Shown: positions 17,162 through 27,730, counted from the first letter of the stretch. The stretch is 64,000 nucleotides of DNA from Paenibacillus sp. (GCF_035645195.1 NZ_DASQNA010000039.1:248001-312000); one strand, 5' to 3'. Program-made: numbers and translations. Notes: a model not told the origin generated them from the sequence alone.

Positions 17162-18241
17162 ATGGTCAAGGAAGAACACGCGCCAGAAATCATGAGCGGA
17201 CTGCTTCAGCTCGTGGCGCCCGGCACGCCGTTCCGGGAAGGGCTCGAGAACGTGCTGCGCGCGAAAACCGGCGGTTTAATCGTCTGCGGCTATTCGCCGG
17301 AAGTAATGGATCTCGTGGACGGCGGGTTTTCCATTAATTGCGATTTCTCGCCCAATTATTTGTACGAGCTGGCGAAGATGGACGGCGCGATCATATTAAG
17401 CGAAGATTTAAAGCGCATTTTGTTCGCCAACACGCAGCTGATCCCGGACTCGTCGATCTCGTCGTCGGAAACCGGCATTCGGCACCGGACGGCGGAGCGC
17501 GTCGCGAAGCAGACGGGCAAGCTCGTCGTGTCGATCTCGCAGCGCCGCAACGTGATCACCTTGTATCAGGGGCATCTGCGATACGCGCTTAAGGATATGG
17601 GCGTCATTCTGACGAAGGCGAACCAAGCCATTCAGACGCTGGAGAAATATAAAGCGGTGCTCGAGCAGGCGCTGACGAATTTGTCGGCTTCCGAATTCGA
17701 GGAAATGGTGACGCTTCACGACGTGATCAACGCCCTGCAGCGCGCCGAGATGGTGCTGCGCATCAAAGCGGAAATCAACCGGTACATTAACGAGCTCGGC
17801 AACGAAGGCCGGCTCATCTCGATGCAGCTCGAGGAGCTGGTCACCGGCGTCGAGGACGAAACGTATTTGCTGCTGAAAGATTACATGCGAGAGCCGGCGG
17901 AGGAGAAGCTGCGCGACGCGCTCGCGAACCTCATGCGCGCGCCGGACGACGAGCTGCTGGAGGATTACCATATCGTGCGGATGCTCGGCTACCCGAACAC
18001 GACCGCGATGATGGAGGAGTCCTTGTCGCCCCGCGGGTTTCGGATGCTGAGCAAAATCCCTCGGCTGCCGACGCTGATCATCGCCAATTTGGTCGAGCAG
18101 TTCGGGCAGCTGCCGCGGGTATTGGCGGCGACGATCGAGGAGCTCGACGAAGTGGACGGCATCGGCGAGGTGCGCGCCCGGACGATCAAGGACGGTTTGA
18201 AGCGGATCCGGGAGCAGGTGCTTGTCGACCGGCATATTTAG
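17162..18241 (+). CDS. disA: Diadenylate cyclase DisA (DNA integrity scanning protein)
   Basis: 359 residues from the ATG at 17162, behind AGGAGGG. The DAC domain carries the catalytic DGA (74-76) and RHR (107-109) motifs, so it should make c-di-AMP from two ATP. A helical spine and a C-terminal helix-hairpin-helix DNA-binding domain (around [19 protein letters not shown]) follow. DisA moves along DNA and lowers c-di-AMP when it meets branched structures. A c-di-AMP receptor (darA) and a c-di-AMP riboswitch (before yabE) lie in the same window. Confidence 0.96.
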   Translation: MVKEEHAPEIMSGLLQLVAPGTPFREGLENVLRAKTGGLIVCGYSPEVMDLVDGGFSINCDFSPNYLYELAKMDGAIILSEDLKRILFANTQLIPDSSISSSETGIRHRTAERVAKQTGKLVVSISQRRNVITLYQGHLRYALKDMGVILTKANQAIQTLEKYKAVLEQALTNLSASEFEEMVTLHDVINALQRAEMVLRIKAEINRYINELGNEGRLISMQLEELVTGVEDETYLLLKDYMREPAEEKLRDALANLMRAPDDELLEDYHIVRMLGYPNTTAMMEESLSPRGFRMLSKIPRLPTLIIANLVEQFGQLPRVLAATIEELDEVDGIGEVRARTIKDGLKRIREQVLVDRHI

Positions 18242-18298
18242 GGAGCAACGGTATCGGCGAGCATTTCGGGTATCATATAGGGCAGAGGTGTGTAGCCG

Positions 18299-19111
18299 AT
18301 GGGTTTGAAGCAACTTCCGAACTGGTTCACGGTCGGGAATTTATTTTTAGGGATATTGGCCATCATCATGGTGTTCAACGAGCGCTCCGACATGGCCTCC
18401 ATTCTGGTCATCATCGCGATGCTGCTCGACGGCCTGGACGGCCGGGTCGCCCGCGCCTTGAACGCGCAGAGCGAATTCGGGAAGGAGCTCGATTCGCTGT
18501 CCGACGTTATCTCGTTCGGGGTCGCGCCGGCCTTCGTCATGTACGTGGCGGCGTTCCAAGGGCTGCACGAGGCGCTCGGGTGGATCGTGACGGCGCTGTT
18601 CCCGATTTGCGGGGCGCTGCGGCTCGCCCGGTACAACGTCAGCGCCGGCTTGCCCGGTTACTTCCTCGGGCTGCCCATTCCGGCGGCGGGCGGGGTGCTG
18701 TGCACGCTGGCGCTGTTCGCGGACGACATCCCGATTTGGGTGATGGTGCTGTCCTCGCTGGCGCTGTCGTTCTTGATGGTCAGCACGGTCAAGTACCCGA
18801 ACTTTAAGCAGCTGGGCCTCTCCAAGCGGGTCGTCTGGATTACGCCGTTCATCATTATCGGCGCGGCGTCGGTCGCGGTGCTTCATCCCGGCTGGGCGTC
18901 CAAGCTGCTCTTCATTCCGCTGCTGCTGTACGCGCTGTTCGGCCTCCGGAAGAACGTCGAGGTGATCGCGAAGGCGGCCGGCCGGCGGGTGCGCGCGGTC
19001 CGGGGGCAGCGTCCGCTGCTGGCGCGGCGCGGCCGGAAAACGAAGCTGCTCCGGTTCGGCGGGCGCCGTTCGCGGGACGGGGCGGATTCGAACGAACCGA
19101 AGCAAGATTGA
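18299..19111 (+). CDS. pssA: CDP-diacylglycerol-serine O-phosphatidyltransferase
   Basis: 270 residues. The CDP-alcohol phosphatidyltransferase signature DG-x2-AR-x8-G-x3-D-x3-D is complete (DGLDGRVARALNAQSEFGKE, continuing to LDSLSD). Several membrane helices follow. It makes phosphatidylserine, the precursor of phosphatidylethanolamine. The last 45 or so residues are strongly basic (Arg/Lys/Gly-rich), a soluble tail of unknown role. The start ATG has GAGG eleven bases upstream. Confidence 0.9.
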   Translation: MGLKQLPNWFTVGNLFLGILAIIMVFNERSDMASILVIIAMLLDGLDGRVARALNAQSEFGKELDSLSDVISFGVAPAFVMYVAAFQGLHEALGWIVTALFPICGALRLARYNVSAGLPGYFLGLPIPAAGGVLCTLALFADDIPIWVMVLSSLALSFLMVSTVKYPNFKQLGLSKRVVWITPFIIIGAASVAVLHPGWASKLLFIPLLLYALFGLRKNVEVIAKAAGRRVRAVRGQRPLLARRGRKTKLLRFGGRRSRDGADSNEPKQD

Positions 19112-19134
19112 ACTTACCGAACGGGCCGAATCGG

Positions 19135-19174
19135 GACCGTCCTATGCCGTACGCGGCCGGGGCGGTTTTTTTGT
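19135..19174 (+). terminator. Intrinsic terminator after pssA
   Basis: ACCGTCC pairs with GGGCGGT (one G-U), enclosing an inner GCCG-TACG-CGGC hairpin, then a run of seven or more T. Confidence 0.75.
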
Positions 19175-19239
19175 GTTCCCGGATTAACCTTCCAAAAAGT
19201 GGACCATACTTGTAAGGACACTTTGAAGGAGGTGAGCAC

Positions 19240-20331
19240 GTGATGCGGAACAACATGATCCGTTATGCGGCGGCGGCGATCGGCGGCTTTGTCGGCTATC
19301 GGATTTCGGATGCGTTTCAGCACGACTTTTTAGGGTACTTCGTTCCGGGCGTCGCGTTCGGCTCGGTGGAAGGCCAAGGCTACGGCATGGCAGTCGCGTT
19401 TGCTATTCTTTTCTATTACGGCTATTCCCTGACGACCCGGTTCGGGAGCATCGCGCTGCGGAAAGCGGAGGAGCGGCTGTCGGCGATGCCGGCGGCGGAG
19501 GCGGCGGCGGGCGTCGCCGGGTTGATTGTCGGTTTGATCGTTTCGGCGCTGCTGTATCCCGCGTTCCGGGCGTTCGGCGCGTTGGCGCCGTGGCTGGCCG
19601 CGCTCGCGTCGATCGGGCTCGGCGTCCTCGGGGCGCGGTACGCGCTCGCGAAGCGGGAGGAGATCGCCGGCTGGATCGGCGGGTTCCGGACGGCGAAGCC
19701 GCCGGAGGATACGAGGCGGGTGGAGGAGCATAAAATCCTCGATACGAGCGTCATCATCGACGGGCGCATCGCCGACATTTGCAAGACGGGCTTCCTGGAA
19801 GGCACGCTGGTCATTCCGGAATTCGTGCTGGAGGAGCTGCAGCATATCGCGGACTCCTCGGATTTGCTCAAGCGCAACCGCGGGCGCCGCGGACTGGACA
19901 TTCTGAACAAAATTCAGAAGGAGCTCGACGTGAAGGTGCTGATCTACGAAGGGGACTACGACGACGTATCCGAAGTGGACAGCAAGCTCGTCAAGCTGGC
20001 GAAGGCGCTGCGGGGCAAAGTGGTGACGAACGACTTTAACTTGAACAAGGTGTGCGAGCTGCAAGGCGTGTCGGTGCTTAACATCAACGATCTCGCCAAC
20101 GCGGTCAAGCCGGTCGTGCTGCCGGGCGAAGAAATCATGGTTCAAGTGATCAAGGACGGCAAGGAGCACGGCCAAGGCGTCGCTTACCTCGACGACGGCA
20201 CGATGATCGTCGTCGAAGGCGGGCGCGATTACATCGGCATGCACCTGGAGGTGCTCGTGACGAGCGTGCTGCAGACGTCGGCGGGACGGATGATTTTCGC
20301 GAAGCCGAAGCTGCTGGAGAAGGCGCAGTAA
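19240..20331 (+). CDS. yacL: YacL-type membrane protein with PIN and TRAM domains
   Basis: About 363 residues. N-terminal membrane helices are followed by a PIN-like nuclease fold beginning [16 protein letters not shown], with acidic residues also at NDFNLNK. A C-terminal TRAM domain (around [25 protein letters not shown]) probably binds RNA. GTG (19240) and ATG (19243) are adjacent and share the AAGGAGGTGAG ribosome site, so either may start it. Conserved between disA/pssA and ispD in Firmicutes; the RNA substrate is not known to me. Confidence 0.9.
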   Translation: MMRNNMIRYAAAAIGGFVGYRISDAFQHDFLGYFVPGVAFGSVEGQGYGMAVAFAILFYYGYSLTTRFGSIALRKAEERLSAMPAAEAAAGVAGLIVGLIVSALLYPAFRAFGALAPWLAALASIGLGVLGARYALAKREEIAGWIGGFRTAKPPEDTRRVEEHKILDTSVIIDGRIADICKTGFLEGTLVIPEFVLEELQHIADSSDLLKRNRGRRGLDILNKIQKELDVKVLIYEGDYDDVSEVDSKLVKLAKALRGKVVTNDFNLNKVCELQGVSVLNINDLANAVKPVVLPGEEIMVQVIKDGKEHGQGVAYLDDGTMIVVEGGRDYIGMHLEVLVTSVLQTSAGRMIFAKPKLLEKAQ

Positions 20332-20478
20332 GGGCGGGACGTCTCCGACGCGCGGTTCGCGGCTCCGCGTTCGCCGGACGGCTGACGGCCGGAACGGCAG
20401 GATCGCCCGGCCCGCTCGAAATCGTTCCGTCGCTTGTGGTATCATAGACGGAATGAAGGTTACGTAAGGGGTTAGGTT

Positions 20479-21732
20479 ATGGCGACGACGGGAGCCGTTA
20501 TCGTCGCCGCGGGCGTCGGCAAGCGGATGAACGCGGCGGTCAGCAAGCAATACATACCGGTCGGCGGCAAGCCGATCGTGGCGCATGCGCTGGAGGCGTT
20601 CGAGCGGGCCGCGTCGGTCGACGCGGTCGTGCTCGTCGTCGGCGCGGGCGACGAACCGTTCGGCGAACGGCTGGCCGCGGAATGCGGGGCGCGCAAGGTC
20701 GTCGCGGTCGTCGCGGGCGGCGCCGAGCGGCAGCATTCGGTGCTGCGCGGCGTCGAGGCGCTGCTCGCGCGGCGGCCGGACGCGGCGTGGGTGCTCGTGC
20801 ACGACGGCGCGCGTCCGCTCGTGACGCCGGACGTCATCGACCGCAGCCTCGCGGCGGCGGCGGACACCGGGGCGTCCGTGCCCGGGGTGCCGGTGAAGGA
20901 TACGATCAAGGCGGTCGACCGCGGCGGATTCGTCGTCGGGACGCCGGAGCGCAGCAGCTTGTGGGCGGTCCAGACCCCACAAGCTTTTCGCGTTGATTTG
21001 CTGCTCGAGGCGCATCGCCGCGCGGCGGAGGAGGGCTTCCTCGGCACGGACGACGCGATGCTCGTGGAGCGGCTCGGCGTGCGCGTGCGCATCGCGGAAG
21101 GAGATTACCGGAACGTCAAGGTGACGACGCCGGAGGATCTCGGGGCCGTGGAACGGATGCTGGAGGAGCGGAAGGCGGAAGGTTTGACGCCGGGGGAGCG
21201 GGAGCGCGCGAGTGCGAACCCTTCTGCGGCGGCGGAGAAAGGCGGGGGAGAAACGATGATTCGGGTAGGACAAGGTTTCGACGTGCACGCGTTCGCGGAA
21301 GGGCGCAAATGCATCATCGGCGGCGTGGACATTCCGTTCGAGAAAGGGCTGCTCGGGCATTCCGACGCGGACGTGCTGCTGCACGCCGTGGCGGACGCGG
21401 TGCTCGGGGCGCTCGGGCTCGGCGACATCGGCAAGCATTTCCCGGACACCGATCCGGCGTTCAAGGACGCGGACAGCGTCAAGCTGCTCGAGCACGTGTG
21501 GAGCCTCGCGAAGGCGCGCGGCTACAAGCTGGGCAACGCGGACTGCACCGTCATCGCGCAGCGGCCGAAGATGGCGCCGCATATCGAAGCGATGGTTCGC
21601 AACATCGCGAAGGCGCTAGAGGCGGAGCCGGAGCAGGTGAACGTCAAGGCGACGACGTCGGAGAAGCTCGGCTTCACCGGCCGGGAAGAGGGCATCGCCG
21701 CGCAGGCGGTCGTGCTGCTCGTGCGCGCGTAA
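20479..21732 (+). CDS. ispDF: Fused IspD-IspF of the MEP isoprenoid pathway
   Basis: 417 residues in one frame. Residues 1-226 are IspD (2-C-methyl-D-erythritol 4-phosphate cytidylyltransferase) with [11 protein letters not shown] and the substrate-site DGARPLV. Residues 260-417 are IspF (MECDP synthase) with zinc-binding GFDVHAF and [11 protein letters not shown]. The 30-residue linker is charged and Ala-rich. No stop separates the halves, whereas Bacillus has two genes. The IspF part begins with an ATG at 21256 preceded by GGCGGGGGAG, so separate IspF could also be made. The pathway's IspE is encoded at 62.6 kb. Confidence 0.95.
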   Translation: MATTGAVIVAAGVGKRMNAAVSKQYIPVGGKPIVAHALEAFERAASVDAVVLVVGAGDEPFGERLAAECGARKVVAVVAGGAERQHSVLRGVEALLARRPDAAWVLVHDGARPLVTPDVIDRSLAAAADTGASVPGVPVKDTIKAVDRGGFVVGTPERSSLWAVQTPQAFRVDLLLEAHRRAAEEGFLGTDDAMLVERLGVRVRIAEGDYRNVKVTTPEDLGAVERMLEERKAEGLTPGERERASANPSAAAEKGGGETMIRVGQGFDVHAFAEGRKCIIGGVDIPFEKGLLGHSDADVLLHAVADAVLGALGLGDIGKHFPDTDPAFKDADSVKLLEHVWSLAKARGYKLGNADCTVIAQRPKMAPHIEAMVRNIAKALEAEPEQVNVKATTSEKLGFTGREEGIAAQAVVLLVRA

Positions 21733-21769
21733 TCGCCCGCGGCGAAACGCCCGGGGCGAGGGCGCGAAG

Positions 21770-21808
21770 GGCTGCGGCGAACGCGCGCTTGCAACCTTCG
21801 CCGCAGCC
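21770..21808. other. Perfect 12-bp inverted repeat before gltX
   Basis: GGCTGCGGCGAA (21770-21781) pairs with TTCGCCGCAGCC (21797-21808). No T-run follows on either strand, so it is not a standard terminator. A TATTAT/TATAGT stretch directly follows and could belong to the gltX promoter. Confidence 0.6.
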
Positions 21809-21881
21809 GCTATTATAGTAGGATAGAAGCAAGCAACTGCACTTATTTTCGATACGATACGAACATTCGGAGGCGTGGATC

Positions 21882-23348
21882 ATGGCCGGCAACGTTACGG
21901 TACGCACGCGTTACGCGCCGAGCCCGACGGGGCATCTGCACATCGGCGGGGCGCGTACGGCATTATTCAGTTATTTGTACGCCCGGAACAAGGGCGGGGA
22001 ATTCATCATCCGCATCGAGGACACCGACCAGTCGCGGCACGTGGAGACGGGCATCGACAGCCAGCTGAACGGGCTGAAGTGGCTTGGGCTGGAGTGGAAC
22101 GAGAGCGTCGACGTGGGCGGCCCGTACGGTCCGTACCGCCAGCTGGAGCGTCTTCCGATTTATAAAGAATACGCGGACAAGCTCATTGCAGGCGGCCATG
22201 CGTATTACTGCTACTGCACCGAGGCGGAGCTCGACGCGGAGCGCGAAGCGCAGGAAGCGCGGGGCGAAATGCCGCGCTACAGCGGCCGCTGCCGCACGCT
22301 GACGGCGGAGCAGGAAGCGGCGTACCGCGCGGAAGGGCGCAAGCCGACGATCCGGTTCCGCGTGCCGGCGGACGCGACGTACGTCGTCGAGGACGAAATC
22401 CGGGGCCGCGTCGAATTCCAATCGAGCGACATCGGCGATTGGATCATGGTTCGCCCGGACGGCGTGCCGACGTACAATTTCGCGGTCGTCATCGACGATC
22501 ATTTGATGCGCATCACCCACGTCATCCGCGGCGAGGAGCACTTGTCGAACACGCCGCGCCAGCTGATGGTGTACGCCGCGATCGGCGCGGAGCCGCCGAA
22601 GTTCGGCCATCTGCCGCTCATTTTGAACCAAGACCGCAAGAAGATGAGCAAGCGCGACGAATCGATCATCCAGTTCATCGAGCAGTATCGCGAGCTCGGC
22701 TACTTGCCGGAAGCGATCACGAACTTCATCGCGCTGCTCGGCTGGTCGCCGGGCGGAGAGCAGGAGATTTTCAGCAAAGACGAGCTTATCGCGCAGTTCG
22801 GCCTCGACCGCATCTCGAAGAGCGGCGCCGTGTTCGACACGGAGAAGCTGAATTGGATGAACAATCACTACCTGCGCGCGGCGGAGCTCGATCGCGTCGT
22901 CGATCTCGCGATTCCGCATCTGGTCAAGGCGGGCCGCATTCCGGCCGAGCTGACGCCGGAGAAGCGCGAGTGGGTGACGGCGCTCGTAGCGCTGTATCTC
23001 GAGCAGCTGCGGTACGCCGCGGAAATCGTCGAGCTGTCGGCGATGTTCTTCGAGGAGACGCCGACGGTCGAGGAAGAAGCGGCGGCCGTGCTGGCCGAGG
23101 AGCAGGTGCCGACGGTGCTGCGCGCGTTCGCGGAGCAAGTGAAGGCGACGCCGGATGAGGCGTATTCGGCCGACGCCGTGAAGGCGATGCTCAAGACGGT
23201 GCAAACGGAGACAGGCTTCAAAGGCAAGCAGCTGTTCATGCCGATCCGCGCGGCGCTCACCGGGCAGACGCACGGCAGAGACTTGAATCAGACGCTGTGG
23301 CTGCTCGGCAAAGAAACGGTGCTGGCCCGCTTGGAAGCGCGTTTGTAA
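21882..23348 (+). CDS. gltX: Glutamyl-tRNA synthetase
   Basis: 488 residues, class I synthetase. The HIGH-type motif is HIGG (from residue 20) in [14 protein letters not shown], and the KMSKS-type motif is KKMSKRD. The C-terminal anticodon-binding region is all-helical. Like most Firmicutes enzymes it is probably non-discriminating, also charging tRNA-Gln for the amidotransferase route (family knowledge). GGAGGC precedes the ATG. Confidence 0.96.
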   Translation: MAGNVTVRTRYAPSPTGHLHIGGARTALFSYLYARNKGGEFIIRIEDTDQSRHVETGIDSQLNGLKWLGLEWNESVDVGGPYGPYRQLERLPIYKEYADKLIAGGHAYYCYCTEAELDAEREAQEARGEMPRYSGRCRTLTAEQEAAYRAEGRKPTIRFRVPADATYVVEDEIRGRVEFQSSDIGDWIMVRPDGVPTYNFAVVIDDHLMRITHVIRGEEHLSNTPRQLMVYAAIGAEPPKFGHLPLILNQDRKKMSKRDESIIQFIEQYRELGYLPEAITNFIALLGWSPGGEQEIFSKDELIAQFGLDRISKSGAVFDTEKLNWMNNHYLRAAELDRVVDLAIPHLVKAGRIPAELTPEKREWVTALVALYLEQLRYAAEIVELSAMFFEETPTVEEEAAAVLAEEQVPTVLRAFAEQVKATPDEAYSADAVKAMLKTVQTETGFKGKQLFMPIRAALTGQTHGRDLNQTLWLLGKETVLARLEARL

Positions 23349-23439
23349 ACGGGCTGCGGGGACGCGCGATGGTTGGCTGCGCTTGCGCCTGACACGCTTT
23401 TCGATCCGCGGCGAGTTCCGCCGGGGACTGCCGAGGGAG

Positions 23440-23468
23440 TTGTCAAACGGCACGGCACTCGATATACT
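23440..23468 (+). promoter_or_regulatory. SigA promoter of the cysES leader
   Basis: TTGTCA (23440-23445) and TATACT (23463-23468) are 17 bp apart. Transcription should start near 23475, at the head of the T-box RNA. Confidence 0.75.
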
Positions 23469-23475
23469 GGAAACA

Positions 23476-23746
23476 TCATGAAAGGCTGCGAACAGGAGAA
23501 GTACGTCGGCCCGCGGTTCCCCAGAGAGGACGGTCTCGCTGAAATCCGTCCGAATCGCCCCGATCGAAGTGCGCCTGCGAGCCGACCGCCGAACCGATCC
23601 CGGTAGGCGCGTCCGGGTGGTCCCCGTTACGAAACCGCCCAAGAGCGGTCGAGACGCGAAACAATCTCGACCCGAAGCAGAGTGGAACCGCGTAGGAATG
23701 TTACCGACGCCTCTGCAGCCGAATTGCGGCTGCGGGGGCGTTTTTT
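23476..23746 (+). ncRNA. T-box riboswitch for cysteine upstream of cysE-cysS
   Basis: The T-box sequence GAAGCAGAGTGGAACCGCG is at 23674-23692. Its TGGA would pair with a tRNA 3' end UCCA, and the discriminator base of tRNA-Cys is U, so it fits tRNA-Cys. The AGAGAG element is at 23523-23528 followed by a GGACGG/CCGTCC apical hairpin. AGTA at 23500-23503 and GAA at 23566-23568 fit the loop-E of the specifier loop. Two TGC (Cys) codons at 23570 and 23576 are specifier candidates. A terminator (23707-23746) ends the leader. Uncharged tRNA-Cys should favour read-through into cysE and cysS. Confidence 0.9.
23707..23746 (+). terminator. Terminator arm of the T-box leader
   Basis: ACGCCTCTGCAGCCG pairs with CGGCTGCGGGGGCGT (two G-U or mismatched positions), followed by TTTTTT. 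It competes with the antiterminator formed by the T-box sequence. Confidence 0.88.
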
Positions 23747-23784
23747 GCATCCGCATTTACTTTGAGACAGGGGGTCGATACGCC

Positions 23785-24525
23785 ATGGGGAAACGATTCA
23801 ATTGGCTGCAAACGATGCGCTCCGATATCGAAGCCGTCTTCGATAACGATCCCGCGGCCCGCAGCGTGCTGGAGGTCGTGCTGACGTACTCCGGCGTGCA
23901 TGCCATTTGGGCGCACCGCGTGGCCCACGCTTTGTACAAGAGGCGGTGGTTCGGCCTCGCGCGCCTCATTTCGCAGGTGAGCCGGTTTTTCACCGGCATC
24001 GAAATCCATCCCGGGGCCCGAATCGGGAGGCGCTTGTTCATCGACCACGGCATGGGCGTCGTCATCGGCGAAACATGCGAGATCGGCGACGACGTGGTGC
24101 TGTATCAGGGCGTCACGCTCGGAGGCACCGGGAAGGAGAAAGGCAAGCGCCACCCGACGATCGGCAGCAACGTCGTCGTCGCCTCCGGCGCGAAGGTGCT
24201 CGGCTCGTTCACCGTCGGCGATTATTCGCGCATTGGAGCGAACGCCGTCGTGCTGCAGGAGGTGCCGCCGTACAGCACGGTCGTCGGCATCCCGGGGCGC
24301 GTCGTGCGCGTCAACGGGCAGAAGGTGAAGGATAAGCTCGACCACGGCAATATCCCGGATCCGGTGCTCGAGCTGCACCGGCAGGTGACGGCCGAGGTCG
24401 CCGAGCTGCGGGCGGAAGTGGAACGGCTGAGGGCGGAGCTGGCCGAGGAGCGGAAGCGGCGCGAGGCCGAAGCCCGCGAATCCATCGGAGCCGCCGCAGC
24501 GAAGCCGGAACGCGAACATGTTTGA
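23785..24525 (+). CDS. cysE: Serine O-acetyltransferase
   Basis: 246 residues from the ATG at 23785; the frame is open further upstream, but that is the T-box leader. Hexapeptide-repeat left-handed beta-helix with [20 protein letters not shown] and [16 protein letters not shown], the CysE active-site region. It acetylates serine to O-acetylserine, the precursor of cysteine. The C-terminus has an added charged coiled-coil-like stretch (from about residue 205, heptads of Glu/Arg/Leu). The Cys T-box in front links its expression to the charging level of tRNA-Cys. Confidence 0.94.
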   Translation: MGKRFNWLQTMRSDIEAVFDNDPAARSVLEVVLTYSGVHAIWAHRVAHALYKRRWFGLARLISQVSRFFTGIEIHPGARIGRRLFIDHGMGVVIGETCEIGDDVVLYQGVTLGGTGKEKGKRHPTIGSNVVVASGAKVLGSFTVGDYSRIGANAVVLQEVPPYSTVVGIPGRVVRVNGQKVKDKLDHGNIPDPVLELHRQVTAEVAELRAEVERLRAELAEERKRREAEARESIGAAAAKPEREHV

Positions 24526-24549
24526 AATCGAGAAGGAGTTAAGAAGACT

Positions 24550-25974
24550 ATGACTACGAACGTACCGACGATTCACATCTACAATACGATGACGCGGCGC
24601 AAGGAAAAGTTCGAGCCGCTCGTCCCCGGCCGCGTAACGATGTACGTCTGCGGTCCGACGGTTTACGATCTCATCCATATCGGCAACGCGCGCCCGCTCA
24701 TTTTCTTCGACGTCGTGCGCCGCTACCTGCAGCGGTTCTACGAGGTGACGTACGCCGTCAACTTCACCGACGTCGACGACAAGCTGATCCGCCGCGCGGA
24801 GGAGACGGGCACGAGCGTGCCGGAGCTCGCCGAGCGCAACATCGCCGACTTCATCCAAGATTCGCAGTCGTTGAAAGTGTCGCCGGCGACGCTCCACCCG
24901 CGCGTGACCGAAAACATGGACGAGATCATCGCCTTCATCGCGGAGCTCGTCGAGCGGGGCTTCGCGTACGAAAGCGGCGGCGACGTCTACTTCCGCACGG
25001 AGAAGTTCCCGGAGTACGGCAAGCTGTCGCATCAGAACCTCGAGGAGCTGCAGTTCGGCACGCGCGTCGCGGTCGACGAGCGCAAGGAGTCGCCGCTCGA
25101 CTTCGTGCTGTGGAAGGCGGCGAAGCCGGGCGAAATCAGCTGGCCGTCCCCGTGGGGCGAAGGGCGCCCGGGCTGGCACATCGAATGCTCCGCGATGGCG
25201 CGCAAGTATTTGGGCGACACGATCGACATCCACGGCGGCGGCATGGACCTCACATTCCCGCACCACGAATGCGAAATCGCCCAGTCCGAGGCGGCGACGG
25301 GCAAGCCGTTCGCGCGCTACTGGATGCACAACGCGTTCCTGAATTTGAACGACGAGAAAATGTCGAAGTCGCTCGGCAACGTCGTCAACGCGCGCGAGCT
25401 GGCGAGCCGGCATAAGCCGGAAGCGATCCGCTTCCTCATGCTGTCGACGCATTACCGGAACCCGCTCAATTTCACGGACGAAGGGCTCGAGCAGGCGCAG
25501 AACGGCCTGACGCGCATCGCCAATTCGCGGTCGAACCTGAAGCACGCTTTGAAAAGCGTTCCCGCGGATGCGGACGGCGAAGCGGCGGGCGAAGCGGAGG
25601 CGCTTGCGCGCGTCGAGGCGATCCGCGACATGTTCCACGCGAAAATGAGCGACGACTTCAATACGCCGGACGCGATCACCGCGGTGTTCGAGCTCGTGTC
25701 GGAGGCGAACGCGGCAATCGCCGGCGGAACCGCGAGCGCGAAGCTGCTCGGCCGAATCGATGAGCTGTTTCAAGAAATGGACGCGATCTTGGGCATACTG
25801 ACGGAAGAGGGCGAAGATTTGCTCGACGAAGAGATCGAGCGCCTCATCGCCGAGCGCACCGAAGCGCGCAAGGCGCGCAATTTCGCGCGCGCGGACGAAA
25901 TCCGCGACCTGCTGGCCGCGCAGGGCATCGTGCTCGAGGACACGCCGCAGGGGATCCGTTGGAAACGAAAGTAG
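24550..25974 (+). CDS. cysS: Cysteinyl-tRNA synthetase
   Basis: 474 residues, class [19 protein letters not shown] contains the zinc Cys and the HIGH-type HIGN. The zinc ligands in the body ([14 protein letters not shown]) and the KMSKS motif in EKMSKSLGN are also present. The ATG follows AGAAGGAG, 24 bases after cysE. It is co-transcribed with cysE under the T-box, so cysteine synthesis and charging respond together. Confidence 0.96.
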   Translation: MTTNVPTIHIYNTMTRRKEKFEPLVPGRVTMYVCGPTVYDLIHIGNARPLIFFDVVRRYLQRFYEVTYAVNFTDVDDKLIRRAEETGTSVPELAERNIADFIQDSQSLKVSPATLHPRVTENMDEIIAFIAELVERGFAYESGGDVYFRTEKFPEYGKLSHQNLEELQFGTRVAVDERKESPLDFVLWKAAKPGEISWPSPWGEGRPGWHIECSAMARKYLGDTIDIHGGGMDLTFPHHECEIAQSEAATGKPFARYWMHNAFLNLNDEKMSKSLGNVVNARELASRHKPEAIRFLMLSTHYRNPLNFTDEGLEQAQNGLTRIANSRSNLKHALKSVPADADGEAAGEAEALARVEAIRDMFHAKMSDDFNTPDAITAVFELVSEANAAIAGGTASAKLLGRIDELFQEMDAILGILTEEGEDLLDEEIERLIAERTEARKARNFARADEIRDLLAAQGIVLEDTPQGIRWKRK

Positions 25975-26438
25975 GGCGAACGCCGTTGATAAACGACCTT
26001 GCAGGATTTCAATTTTTCGCGCCGCCGGAGCCGCCGCATCTCGTCAGCCCGCTCGCGCTGGCGTACCTCGGCGACGCGGTGTACGACCTGTTCGTGAGGC
26101 AGTACGTGCTGTCGCGGCCGAGCCGCCGCCCGAACCAGCTGCACCGCGAGGCAACGCGCTTCGTCTCCGCGAAGGCGCAGGCGCAGGCGGTCCGGCGGAT
26201 CGAGCCGGAGCTGACCGACGAAGAGCGGGACATGCTGCGGCGAGGCCGCAACGCGAAATCGCACGCCGCGCCGAAAAATACGGACGTGCTCGATTACAGG
26301 CACAGCACCGGCTTCGAATGTTTGATCGGCTACTTGTATTTGACGCGCCGCTACGAGCGGCTCGAAGCGCTGCTGCGCCTCGCGATGGATCTCGCGCCGG
26401 ATGCGAAGGCTGGGGAAGGAAGGAATTCAGATGAGTGA
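25959..26438 (+). CDS. mrnC: Mini-ribonuclease III
   Basis: About 159 residues. A single RNase III-like catalytic domain without the dsRNA-binding domain: ALAYLGDAVYDLFVR carries the catalytic acidic residues and RGRNAKSHAAPKNTDVLDYRHSTGFECLIGYLYL the second half. It matures 23S rRNA ends in Bacillus. The likely start is a TTG at 25959 with AGGGGAT in front, overlapping the end of cysS by 16 bases. Confidence 0.92.
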   Translation: METKVGRTPLINDLAGFQFFAPPEPPHLVSPLALAYLGDAVYDLFVRQYVLSRPSRRPNQLHREATRFVSAKAQAQAVRRIEPELTDEERDMLRRGRNAKSHAAPKNTDVLDYRHSTGFECLIGYLYLTRRYERLEALLRLAMDLAPDAKAGEGRNSDE

Positions 26439-27198
26439 AGAAATTATTGCCGGACGCCACCCGGTGCTCGAGGCGATCCGGTCGGGGCGAACGATTCATA
26501 AGATCATGTTCGGCGAAGGGGCGCAGGGCATCGGCCCGGTGCTCGCCGAGGCGAAGGCGGCCGGCATCGTGACGCAGCAGGTCGACAAGCGCAAGCTCGA
26601 CCAGGCGGCCGTCGGCGTCCGCCATCAAGGCATCGTGGCGATGGTCGCCGAGCGGGCGTACGCGGAGCTGGAAGATCTGTTCGCGGCCGCCGAGGCGTCC
26701 GGCGAGCCGCCGCTGTTCGTGCTGCTCGACGAAATCGAGGATCCGCACAACCTCGGCTCGATCCTTCGAACCGTCGACTGCGCGGGCGCGCACGGCGTCA
26801 TCGTGCCGAAGCGCCGCTCCGCGGGGCTGACCGCGACCGTCGCCAAGACGTCCGCCGGCGCGATCGAGCACGTGCCGGTTGCGCGCGTGACGAACCTCGC
26901 GCAGACGATCGACGAGCTGAAGGAGCGCGGCGTCTGGATCGCCGGAGCGGACGGCTCCGCCGAGCGCGACGTGTACGGGACCGATCTGAAGATGCCGCTC
27001 GCCATCGTCATCGGCAACGAGGGCAAAGGGCTCGGCAGACTCGTGCGGGAGCGGTGCGACTTCCTCGTCAAGGTGCCGATGTTCGGGCGGATCAACTCGC
27101 TCAACGCGTCGGTCGCCGCGTCCTTGCTGCTGTACGAGGCGGTGCGCCAACGCCGCGCGCTCGGCGCCGCGGCCGCGGGACGCGGGACGAATGGATGA
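26431..27198 (+). CDS. rlmB: 23S rRNA (guanosine-2'-O)-methyltransferase, RlmB/YacO type
   Basis: 255 residues from the ATG at 26431, behind GGAAGGAA. The N-terminal substrate-binding part (AGRHPVLEAI) precedes a SPOUT knot domain with DPHNLGSILRT, IVIGNEGKGL and NSLNASVAASLLLYE, the three SPOUT 2'-O-methyltransferase motifs. It overlaps mrnC by eight bases and rae1 follows with an eight-base overlap, so the three are one transcript. Confidence 0.93.
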   Translation: MSEEIIAGRHPVLEAIRSGRTIHKIMFGEGAQGIGPVLAEAKAAGIVTQQVDKRKLDQAAVGVRHQGIVAMVAERAYAELEDLFAAAEASGEPPLFVLLDEIEDPHNLGSILRTVDCAGAHGVIVPKRRSAGLTATVAKTSAGAIEHVPVARVTNLAQTIDELKERGVWIAGADGSAERDVYGTDLKMPLAIVIGNEGKGLGRLVRERCDFLVKVPMFGRINSLNASVAASLLLYEAVRQRRALGAAAAGRGTNG

Positions 27199-27703
27199 CG
27201 TTCTCATCGTCGACGGGTACAACGTCATCGGCGCGTGGCCGCAGCTGCGCGAGCTGCGCGACGATCGGCTGGACGAAGCCCGGGATCTGCTGATCGACGC
27301 GATCGCGGACTACCAAGGTTACTCCGGCATGAAATGCATTATCGTATTCGACGCTTATAATGTTCCCGGCTTAGGCCGTCAATACAACCTCCGCAAGGTA
27401 GAGGTGCATTATACCAAGGAGAAGGAAACGGCGGACGAATGCATCGAGCGGCTCGTCAAGCAGCTGACGCGCCGGCGCCGCCAAATCTACGTCGCCACAT
27501 CCGATTTCACCGAGCAGAACGTCGCTTTCGGCAGCGGCGCGCTGCGCGTATCCGCGAGAGAATTGCTCGTCAAAGTGAGAGAAAGCCAGAAAGAGGTGTC
27601 CGCCCGCGTGCAGGAAAAACCGTTGTCCGAGCGGAACACCTTCGACAAGCACCTTAGCGGAGACCTTCGGGAGAAGTTCGAGAAATGGCGAAAAGGCCAG
27701 TAA
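27191..27703 (+). CDS. rae1: Ribosome A-site endoribonuclease Rae1 (YacP, NYN domain)
   Basis: 170 residues. The NYN/PIN-like fold starts with the acidic motif ILIVDGYN-type VLIVDGYNVIGAW and includes IIVFDAYNVPG and ATSDFTEQ. In B. subtilis this protein enters the ribosomal A site and cleaves mRNA in a translation-dependent way. The conserved neighbours mrnC and rlmB make the assignment firm. Confidence 0.92.
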   Translation: MDDVLIVDGYNVIGAWPQLRELRDDRLDEARDLLIDAIADYQGYSGMKCIIVFDAYNVPGLGRQYNLRKVEVHYTKEKETADECIERLVKQLTRRRRQIYVATSDFTEQNVAFGSGALRVSARELLVKVRESQKEVSARVQEKPLSERNTFDKHLSGDLREKFEKWRKGQ

Positions 27704-27730
27704 AATAAAGGGTTCTCGGGATTTGGAAGG

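Noticed and set aside
23349-23784. Small coding frames between gltX and cysE
   Set aside because: The stretch is explained by a promoter and the T-box leader; the frames have no ribosome sites.
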